Below are positions 57,244 through 64,000 of a stretch of DNA of 64,000 nucleotides, one piece after another. Every line of letters begins with the position of its first letter. Within the stretch, counting starts at the first letter, position 1. Source of the stretch: Acinetobacter sp. HY1485 (GTDB taxonomy: Bacteria > Pseudomonadota > Gammaproteobacteria > Pseudomonadales > Moraxellaceae); the NCBI RefSeq assembly GCF_027568475.1, contig NZ_JANKZG010000010.1, positions 1 to 64,000 of the forward strand, given 5' to 3'. Below the pieces are notes generated by a model. The model did not search any database. It was not told the DNA's origin and saw nothing but the letters and a program-made list of their open reading frames with translations. A program made the translations under genes and the position numbers.

Positions 57244-57440
57244 CCACGAGGAGGTTGTGGTTTTTTAACATGATGTTTTGGTGCAGGTTTATGTTTTTTA
57301 ACATGATGTTTTGGTGTTGGTTTTTTAACATGATGACGCGGTTCTGGTTTCATTGGCATATGTTGTGGTGCAGCCATTGCAGTTGCTGTAAATGCAGAAG
57401 CAGTTAAACCTAGTGCTAAAACAGAAAGTAATTTTTTCAT
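57240..57440 (-). CDS. Secreted His- and Lys-rich small protein
   Basis: A 66-residue protein. The first 23 residues are a Sec signal peptide with cleavage likely after ATAMA. The mature peptide is about 43 residues, almost entirely repeats of HHVKKP-type units (HHVKKPTPK, HHVKKHKPA, HHVKKPQPP) with Pro and Met. It has no fold that I recognise. Clustered His and Met suggest binding of Cu, Zn or Ni in the periplasm, by analogy with other His-rich peptides. In DNA, TTTTTTAACATGATG recurs three times. Confidence 0.7.
   Translation of the reverse strand: MKKLLSVLALGLTASAFTATAMAAPQHMPMKPEPRHHVKKPTPKHHVKKHKPAPKHHVKKPQPPRG
57261..57342. repeat. Imperfect tandem repeats coding HHVKK units
   Basis: The 15-base string TTTTTTAACATGATG occurs three times (starting near 57261, 57296 and 57326) within the small His-rich gene, each coding HHVKK on the minus strand. 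Spacing is about 35 then 30 bases. They come from internal gene duplication, not CRISPR. Confidence 0.8.
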
Positions 57441-57512
57441 TGCTTATATAATCTCAATTTCAATTAACTTTAATCATGCGTTCAAAATATGAAATTTTAA
57501 TGAATATTCTGT

Positions 57513-57543
57513 AACAAAAAGGTCGACTTAAGTTGTCGACCCT
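57513..57543 (-). terminator. hemB terminator
   Basis: On the minus strand, GGTCGAC and GTCGACC form a 7-bp stem around AACTTAA, followed by TTTTTG. It lies 5 bases after the hemB stop. Confidence 0.85.
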
Positions 57544-57548
57544 GATAT

Positions 57549-58622
<1,074 letters not shown>

Positions 58623-58752
58623 TTAAATTTTCTTTAAGACATTCTTGCTATAACTAACATAAATGTTTCCTTGGTTAAGCTTAAGATCATTAAAAGGATT
58701 ATTGTCTAAGCCCTTTAATGTATTCTCGCACGATCATTTTTTTTTAAGTAAA

Positions 58753-58815
58753 ATGCCCAACAATCAAAATTCAATTTGCACGTTTTGTGGTGCACAACGT
58801 AGGTTAAATCTATGA
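58753..58815 (+). CDS. Possible 20-residue leader peptide upstream of emrA
   Basis: Reads MPNNQNSICTFCGAQRRLNL and stops at TGA. The TGA overlaps the emrA ATG (ATGA), as in translationally coupled genes. The CTFC pair resembles half of a zinc finger. No strong Shine-Dalgarno precedes it (only AAGTA at 5 bases), and such short frames arise by chance, so the call is tentative. Confidence 0.35.
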   Translation: MPNNQNSICTFCGAQRRLNL

Positions 58816-59921
58816 GTGAAGAGAATCTGCCTAATCAAAATAAGCGAAAAAAACTACTATCGCTCGTTGCGGTTATTGTCATTATTGGGGCAATTATTTA
58901 TGCCGTATGGGCGCTATTTTTAAATCACAGTGAAGAAACAGATAATGCTTATGTAGACGCAGATACTGCTCAAGTCAACTCTATGGTGAGTGGACAAATT
59001 ATAAAAGTATTAGTAGAAGATACGCAGACTGTACATACAGGTGATGTATTGGTTCAAATTGATGACCGCGATGCCAAAATTGCAGTGGCTCAAGCCGAAG
59101 CAGACCTAGCTAAAGTACAACGTGGTTTTACACAAACACAGGCAAACAGTAAATCCCTATCTTCACAAATTTATGCAAGTGATGATGCGATTACCAGCCA
59201 ACGTGCACAAGTCACAAAAGCACAAGCTGATGTACAAAAAGCACAAGCCGATTTTAAACGCCGTGCAGACTTAAGTGCTTCGGGTGCAATTTCTAAAGAA
59301 GAATTGAGTACGGCACAAAATGCACTTAATACTGCAAAAGCAAATTTAGATTTGGCTCAAGCAGGGTTATCGCAAGCAATGTCTCAACAAAAAGTGGCAC
59401 AAAGTAATTTAGCTGCAAATGAGGCACTTATTCAGGGGACAACACAACACAGCACTCCTGATGTTTTAGCAGCACAAGCAAAACTTGATCAGGCAAAGCT
59501 TAACTTAGAACGTACTATTATCCGTGCACCTGTTGATGGTGTGATTACCAATCGTACAGCTCAAATTGGGCAAACAGTAACCCCAAGCTCATCACTTATG
59601 TTGGTTGTACCTTTAAATAAACTGTATGTGAATGCTAACTTTAAAGAAAGCCAACTTGAAAAAGTACGTGTAGGTCAAAAAGTGACGTTAACGTCTGATT
59701 TGTATGGCAGTGGTGTGGTTTATCACGGTAAAGTAGTTGGTTTTTCAGGTGGAACTGGGGCTTCTTTTGCGTTAATTCCTGCTCAAAATGCAACAGGTAA
59801 TTGGATTAAAGTTGTACAGCGTTTGCCTGTAAGAGTTGAGTTAGATTCAAAAGAATTACAACAACATCCACTGCGCGTGGGCTTATCAATGACTGCTAAA
59901 GTCGATTTGGCATCACCATGA
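58812..59921 (+). CDS. EmrA-like membrane-fusion protein
   Basis: HlyD-family periplasmic adaptor of an MFS efflux system (369 residues). One N-terminal membrane helix lies at about 12-34. The lipoyl halves follow (TDNAYVDADTAQVNSMVSGQI and the later IRAPVDGVITNRTAQIGQTV), then a helical hairpin (about 90-210) and the beta-barrel. It probably works with the next gene and an outer-membrane TolC. The Shine-Dalgarno TAGG is 8 bases upstream. Confidence 0.92.
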   Translation: MSEENLPNQNKRKKLLSLVAVIVIIGAIIYAVWALFLNHSEETDNAYVDADTAQVNSMVSGQIIKVLVEDTQTVHTGDVLVQIDDRDAKIAVAQAEADLAKVQRGFTQTQANSKSLSSQIYASDDAITSQRAQVTKAQADVQKAQADFKRRADLSASGAISKEELSTAQNALNTAKANLDLAQAGLSQAMSQQKVAQSNLAANEALIQGTTQHSTPDVLAAQAKLDQAKLNLERTIIRAPVDGVITNRTAQIGQTVTPSSSLMLVVPLNKLYVNANFKESQLEKVRVGQKVTLTSDLYGSGVVYHGKVVGFSGGTGASFALIPAQNATGNWIKVVQRLPVRVELDSKELQQHPLRVGLSMTAKVDLASP

Positions 59922-61441
59922 GTAACTTTAAACCGTTTGGTGACCTAACAGGCGGTAAGCTCTTACTTGCGACCTTTGTGTTGGCATTAGCAAACTTTAT
60001 GGTTGTGGTAGATACCACCATTGCCAATGTATCTATTCCACATATTACAGGTAGTCTTGCTGTTTCGTCTTCTCAAGGAACGTGGGTGGTGACATCCTAC
60101 GCTGTTGCAGAAGCAATTTGTGTTCCTCTTACAGGTTGGTTGGCAGGGCGTTTCGGTACAGTGCGTACATTTGCGACCTGTTTAGCAGGCTTTACAATAT
60201 TTTCTATATTTTGTGGTTTATCTACCTCTTTAGAAATGTTAGTCGCCTGTCGTATTGGGCAAGGATTGTTTGGTGGTCCATTAATGCCACTCAGCCAAAC
60301 GCTACTTATGCGAATTTACCCACCTGAAAAACATGCTCAAGCCATGGGGTTATGGGCAATGACGACTGTGGTAGGTCCTGTAATTGGTCCTATTTTAGGC
60401 GGTTGGATCAGTGACAATATGTCATGGCATTGGATCTTTTTTATTAATATTCCAGTGGGCATTTTATGTGTGCTTGGAACATTGAAATTGCTGAAACCTG
60501 CTGAAACTAAAACATTGCATGAAAAGATAGATTTAGTCGGGCTTATTCTACTGATTATCTCGGTAGGTTCATTACAGCTCATGCTAGATTTAGGGCATGA
60601 GCGTGATTGGTTTTCTAATCCATTTGTAACAGGGTTAGGAATTACAGCACTTATTGGATTTATTGTATTTATTATTTGGGAAGCAACAGAAAAGAACCCC
60701 ATTGTAAATGTTAAGATCTTTAGGCATTTGGGTTACTCCGTTGCTGTGCTAACTCTTGCATTTGGATTTGGGGCATTTTTTGGCAGTATTGTGCTTATTC
60801 CACAATGGTTACAAACCAATATGGGGTATACAGCTACGTGGGCAGGCTACCTTACTGCAACAATGGGCTTTGGTAGTATTACCATGTCGCCAGTGGTGGC
60901 TAAACTATCTACTAAAGTTGACCCGAGAGCATTGGCAAGTTTTGGTTTGTTTTTATTAGGTGGTGTAACACTCATGCGTGCATTTTGGACGAATGAAGCT
61001 GATTTTATGACGCTTGCACTTCCTCAAATTTTACAAGGCTTTGGTGTTCCATTTTTCTTTATTCCACTCAATAGCATTGCATTAAGCTGTGTAAATTCAA
61101 GTGAAATGGCATCTGCTGCAGGTTTAATGAGTTTTGTAAGAACAATAGGTGGCGCAATTGGTGCGTCGCTATCTGTAACGATCTGGGATGATCATGCTAA
61201 AATTTCTCGTAGTGAAATTGTATCAAACTTACATGCTCAACCAACTGTTAACGAACTCATGAGCCAAGGCTTTAGCTATGAAGGTGCAATTGCACAGATT
61301 TCAAGTCTTGTAGATAAAGAAACGCTGACAATGGCAGCAGACCATGTATTTTTAGTATTCGCTTTGGTGTTTTTAGTGGGAGCCATGATTATTTGGTTAT
61401 GTCCAAAACCTAAAGCTGTTGATACAAGTCAGGTGCATTGA
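59918..61441 (+). CDS. EmrB-like MFS drug exporter (DHA2)
   Basis: Fourteen-helix inner-membrane drug:proton antiporter (507 residues). It opens with FMVVVDTTIANVSIPHIT, the DHA2 motif, then GWLAGRFGTVRTF (motif A) and GPVIGPILGGWIS (motif C), and ends with the long periplasmic loop and last helices. ATGA overlap with the adaptor gene shows coupling. It is the last gene before ssrA. Confidence 0.93.
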   Translation: MSNFKPFGDLTGGKLLLATFVLALANFMVVVDTTIANVSIPHITGSLAVSSSQGTWVVTSYAVAEAICVPLTGWLAGRFGTVRTFATCLAGFTIFSIFCGLSTSLEMLVACRIGQGLFGGPLMPLSQTLLMRIYPPEKHAQAMGLWAMTTVVGPVIGPILGGWISDNMSWHWIFFINIPVGILCVLGTLKLLKPAETKTLHEKIDLVGLILLIISVGSLQLMLDLGHERDWFSNPFVTGLGITALIGFIVFIIWEATEKNPIVNVKIFRHLGYSVAVLTLAFGFGAFFGSIVLIPQWLQTNMGYTATWAGYLTATMGFGSITMSPVVAKLSTKVDPRALASFGLFLLGGVTLMRAFWTNEADFMTLALPQILQGFGVPFFFIPLNSIALSCVNSSEMASAAGLMSFVRTIGGAIGASLSVTIWDDHAKISRSEIVSNLHAQPTVNELMSQGFSYEGAIAQISSLVDKETLTMAADHVFLVFALVFLVGAMIIWLCPKPKAVDTSQVH

Positions 61442-61442
61442 G

Positions 61443-61470
61443 TTGAATTTTCTAAAAGTTATGTTATAGT
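61443..61470 (+). promoter_or_regulatory. ssrA promoter
   Basis: TTGAAT (61443-61448) and TATAGT (61465-61470) are separated by 16 bases, placing the start of transcription near 61477, a few bases ahead of the mature tmRNA end. It overlaps the emrB stop region. Confidence 0.75.
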
Positions 61471-61484
61471 AGCAAAACATACAT

Positions 61485-61844
61485 GGGGATGTTATTGGCT
61501 TCGACGCTGGTGATGAAACTCATAGATGCATGCCGAGAGCGCATTTTCTCTCGTAAATAAAATTTGCAATTTTATAGTCGCAAACGACGAATCTTACGCT
61601 CTAGCTGCCTAAGGGCAGTTTGTCCGCCTACTAGAATACTTGTGGTCTGGTAGTCCGACCGAAGCGCACGCACACAAGTCCGTATAAAGTCATGCCTTGG
61701 GGCTTTATACCAAACTTAAAGGATCGTGCTTTTAACCCTGTTCGTCGGGTCTTTAAGCATTAAAACAATAGACGATATCTAAGCATGTAGTATTCTGGAG
61801 CGTAATGCTGGCGGACGCGGGTTCAACTCCCGCCATCTCCACCA
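61485..61844 (+). ncRNA. ssrA: Transfer-messenger RNA (tmRNA)
   Basis: Rescues stalled ribosomes by alanyl charging and tagging. The 5' end GGGGATGTTATTGGCTTCGAC and the 3' end GCGGGTTCAACTCCCGCCATCTCCACCA are the tRNA-like half. The tag frame ANDESYALAA and its stop are inside. The length of 360 is normal. Its 3' end is a common integration site for tyrosine integrases, and such an integrase wreck follows here. Confidence 0.97.
61580..61612 (+). other. tmRNA tag reading frame
   Basis: GCA AAC GAC GAA TCT TAC GCT CTA GCT GCC TAA encodes ANDESYALAA and a stop. The terminal ALAA is the degradation signal for ClpXP. The fifth residue is Ser where the E. coli tag has Asn. Confidence 0.95.
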
Positions 61845-61887
61845 TACACTTAGATTTATATAACTTAATATGAGTTATACAGATCGG

Positions 61888-61923
61888 AAAGGCTTAACCT
61901 TAAAGGGGTTGAGCCTTTTTTTA
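61888..61923 (+). terminator. ssrA terminator
   Basis: AGGCTTAACC and GGTTGAGCCT form a 10-bp stem with one G-U pair around TTAAAGG, followed by TTTTTTT, 44 bases after the tmRNA end. Confidence 0.85.
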
Positions 61924-62022
61924 TGCCCAAATATAAATAATCATGCCTGTATACAGCATTGATTAGCATGTATCACTCTTTGTATCATTGCCTAAAAACC
62001 TAACTCGCTGTGATACAGGACA

Positions 62023-62591
62023 ATGAAACGTACCACTATCAAGAAACGGCCAATGGCAGATATCACATTGGCAAGCCTAGAACCTGAAGATAAAGATTAT
62101 CGGGAATTAAACGGCAATGGCTTGTATTTCTTTGTGCAGAAGAATAGCAATAAGTCTTGGCAGTTAAGATAGAAAAAGCTTTGTAGCAAGTGGTCTTGGT
62201 TAGGCATTGGTGGTTAGCCCAAAATAGACGGACAGCTTGCACGGAAGAAAGCTTTAGAACTCATTACAGATATAGGCAAGGGCGAGAACCCCATCATTAC
62301 CAAGCAACAACGTAAGATACAAGAATGAGAGCAACACACTGCCACTTTTGAAGCCTTAGCAAAAGAATGGTTGGCCACAAAACAAGGCAAGTGGGTATCA
62401 TGAGCCGTAATAAAGGTGCATTAGAAAAACATATTTATCCTGTCTTTGGTAAACGCCTGTTTGCTTCTATACGCCCAATTGAGTGGATGGAACATTTAAA
62501 GGGTATTCAGCAACAACAGTACCGTATGCGGTCTATGTGCCGAGATATAATAACCCCACTAGAGGGATTATATAAATCTTATATTAAGTAA
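62023..62591 (+). pseudogene. Tyrosine integrase pseudogene (P4/DUF4102-like)
   Basis: From ATG 62023 the frame reads MKRTTIKKRPMADITLA. After that ELNGNGLYFFVQKNSNKSW, WSWLGIGG, RKKALELITDI and EKHIYPVFGKRLFASIRPIEWMEHL are the arm-type and core-binding domains of island integrases. In-frame stops occur at 62170 (TAG), 62215 (TAG), 62326 (TGA) and 62401 (TGA), followed by a frame shift. The match stops near MCRDI, and the catalytic Arg-His-Tyr domain is gone. It lies 179 bases after ssrA. Confidence 0.85.
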
Positions 62592-62920
62592 CTTAAGATA
62601 TTTTTACATTTAAAAGCTATATTTTCATCTTCAACTTGCGAAATTCTATAGTTAACGTTTTCCCATTGATTATTATCTTTTTCTATAACTAAAGACATAA
62701 ATTGTTGGAAGTTATTTAGAAAACTATTTTTTAAAGACAAATCTGAAATATTTGAAAACTCAATGAGTAATTTTTTTGTATCTTGAGAAAAAAGATCTTT
62801 TGAAAAAATCAAAGTCAGAGTGTAACTAGCTTCAATGTAATTATAATCAATATCAAATTTTTCTACTTGATCAAATTCGGGTAAATATTGGTTTAACTCA
62901 GTAAAGTTAAGTCTTTTCAT
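62579..62920 (-). CDS. Hypothetical protein, orphan next to integrase wreck
   Basis: A 113-residue acidic protein with no recognised family. It is rich in Asn, Asp, Ile and Leu, predicted alternating strands and helices, with NNQWENVNYRISQVEDENIAFKCK at the C-terminus (read in two pieces, NNQWENVNYRISQVED and ENIAFKCK). That pattern reminds me of small immunity-type proteins, but no toxin is adjacent. It is very AT-rich and overlaps the pseudogene end by 13 bases, consistent with island cargo. Confidence 0.55.
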   Translation of the reverse strand: MKRLNFTELNQYLPEFDQVEKFDIDYNYIEASYTLTLIFSKDLFSQDTKKLLIEFSNISDLSLKNSFLNNFQQFMSLVIEKDNNQWENVNYRISQVEDENIAFKCKNILSYLI

Positions 62921-63136
62921 TGGTTAACTCTCATAGGGTCAATAGAATTTTAATATGCTATATCAAACTCTACTAACTGTTTACCTAAATAGTCTTAGCG
63001 AAATACATTAAATATCTATTTACTCAAAGATATCTTTATATACTTAAGTTTTCGCATGCTTTTTCATTTAAATGGTAATATTTTATGAAAATTATTCTTT
63101 GGGAAATACGCTAAATTAATATTTTACATCTGATGA
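62921..63136. other. AT-rich gap between the orphan protein and the LysE exporter
   Basis: It holds the promoter of the orphan gene on the minus strand. I see no further ORF, hairpin terminator or repeat. Confidence 0.5.
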
Positions 63137-63745
63137 CTATTTAAAACTAACAAAAAGAAGAGATATCCCAAGAACAGTAAGTATGCTACCGATTATCTTA
63201 TTAATGACTTTTTGTTTTTGAATCATTTTTTGTCTGAGATTTTGTGTAGAAAATACAATTGCTAAAATACCAAACCAAATAAAATGAGCAAATGACATAA
63301 ATAAACCATAACCAATCAGTAAAAATTCATTGGTTTGTGGACTTACAATTTGGGTGTATGTACTAATCACAAATAATGTCGTTTTAGGGTTTAAAGCATT
63401 GGTAAAGAAGCCATATTTTAAAGCCGAAAAAGGCGTTAAAGTCTGACTAGAGTTTTGATCTAAAATAATTGCCTGAGTAAATGTTTTATAACCAATATAT
63501 ACAAGATAGAATGCGCCTATATATTTGATAAAATTCAGTATATATGGGGTATATGCCATTACAAAACCTATGGCAAAAAGTGTATAGGTCACATGAGTCA
63601 GTACTCCTAAAGAAATGCCTACTGCAGTCAATAGTCCTGTTTTCTTACCATATAAATAACTATTTTTTGTTACAATTGCAAAATCTGCACCAGGGCTTAT
63701 AACAGCAAGCAGGGTAATCAAAATAACAGCGTAAAGTTCAGTCAT
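63137..63745 (-). CDS. LysE/RhtB-family exporter
   Basis: A 202-residue, six-helix exporter. VISPGADFAIVTKNSYLYG replaces the usual PGPD motif with PGAD, and FFTNALNPKTTLFVIS is the second motif. The substrate is unknown. Good GGAGAAAC Shine-Dalgarno on the minus strand. A second member of the same family lies at 30951 with distinct sequence. A 7-bp palindrome sits 77 bases upstream. Confidence 0.88.
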   Translation of the reverse strand: MTELYAVILITLLAVISPGADFAIVTKNSYLYGKKTGLLTAVGISLGVLTHVTYTLFAIGFVMAYTPYILNFIKYIGAFYLVYIGYKTFTQAIILDQNSSQTLTPFSALKYGFFTNALNPKTTLFVISTYTQIVSPQTNEFLLIGYGLFMSFAHFIWFGILAIVFSTQNLRQKMIQKQKVINKIIGSILTVLGISLLFVSFK

Positions 63746-63821
63746 AGCTGTTTCTCCTGCTTAAAACTAAGCTTTATCATTATTGAAAAGCTGCCAATTA
63801 ACCCACTAGATTTTTTTGAAT

Positions 63822-63838
63822 ATTCAGAATTGTTCTGA
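63822..63838. promoter_or_regulatory. Inverted repeat upstream of the LysE exporter
   Basis: TTCAGAA (63822-63828) and TTCTGAA (63832-63838) are perfect 7-bp reverse complements around TTG. It could be a regulator site for the exporter to its left or for a gene beyond the window. No regulator gene is visible in the remaining 160 bases. Confidence 0.35.
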
Positions 63839-64000
63839 AATAGGCATAAATTATCATTTAAATTTTTCGCGATAGTATTCAATTTATTTTGCTCATACGT
63901 TTTATTGTACGTCTGATTTTAGCTAGAATTAGCTGAATAGAAATTGATAAATTCTCCTCATCGTTCATGAGATTGTGGAATGATAGAAAAACTGTCTTTA

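Noticed and set aside
57261..57342. Short repeats as a CRISPR array
   Set aside because: Only three copies, in frame in a coding sequence, and no cas genes.
62170..62403. Stop codons in the integrase read as recoding or selenocysteine
   Set aside because: Two TAG, two TGA and a frameshift plus loss of the catalytic half point to decay. No SECIS or suppressor tRNA is seen.
63967..64000. Possible start of another gene at the right edge
   Set aside because: An ATG opens a frame to the window end, but there is no ribosome-binding site and too few codons to judge.

Overview
This is an AT-rich chromosomal window from a gammaproteobacterium. It looks like Acinetobacter or a close Moraxellaceae relative, judged from recognised protein sequences and gene order (murA-hisG-hisD-hisC, acyltransferase-minCDE, aat-bpt, algC-argB, pilT-pilU, a short-form HisG). 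Nearly all of it is dense core genome with short intergenic gaps. Convergent neighbours very often overlap at their 3' ends.

Layout. 1-156: 3' end of an rRNA operon (5S rRNA and terminator). 246-7479: sigma-54 (rpoN), ibaG, murA, hisG, hisD, hisC and a glycosyltransferase. 7456-17541: pabB, a Nudix hydrolase, tsaB, uppP, rsmJ, a membrane-anchored C13 (legumain-like) peptidase, DUF2218, rpe, a NERD protein, thiD, a HAD phosphatase, and a divergent EamA transporter/XRE-cupin regulator pair. 17553-20413: hemJ, fabB and an EcsC-family protein. 20424-25085: the str operon rpsL-rpsG-fusA-tuf, with a clear sigma-70 promoter, a terminator and striking RNA structures in each intercistronic gap. 25107-28081: rimI, bpt, aat and trxB. 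The two transferases are the N-degron (leucylation) enzymes. 28241-33595: ftsK with a polyglutamine microsatellite, a LysE exporter with a MocR-type regulator, a small lipoprotein and a PA4642-family protein. 33609-37391: acyltransferase, a voltage-sensor-like membrane protein, minC, minD and minE, apparently one operon. 37583-49399: an OmpA-like lipoprotein, rep, dut, algC, argB, a class II amidotransferase, hemerythrin, an NSS-like membrane protein, rnfH, bamE, fur, pilU and pilT. 49497-58553: yggS, an MFS pump, sbcC and sbcD, a GNAT, OsmC, a His-rich secreted peptide and hemB. 58753-61441: an EmrAB-type efflux pair preceded by a possible CxxC leader peptide. 61443-63745: ssrA (tmRNA), a wrecked tyrosine integrase, an orphan small protein and a second LysE exporter. 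This last stretch looks like the eroded end of a genomic island inserted at ssrA.

I see no CRISPR array, intact prophage, insertion sequence, tRNA gene or recognisable defence operon. The most interesting signals are at RNA level. The rpsL-rpsG gap holds a possible pseudoknot or alternative-hairpin element. The rpsG-fusA gap holds a multibranched junction closed by a perfect 10-bp stem. A perfect 11-bp inverted repeat between hisG and hisD could fold away the hisD ribosome-binding site. The most interesting protein-level signals are the polyQ FtsK, the integrase wreck with its orphan neighbour, the shortened NSS-like transporter, and the voltage-sensor-like protein ahead of minC.
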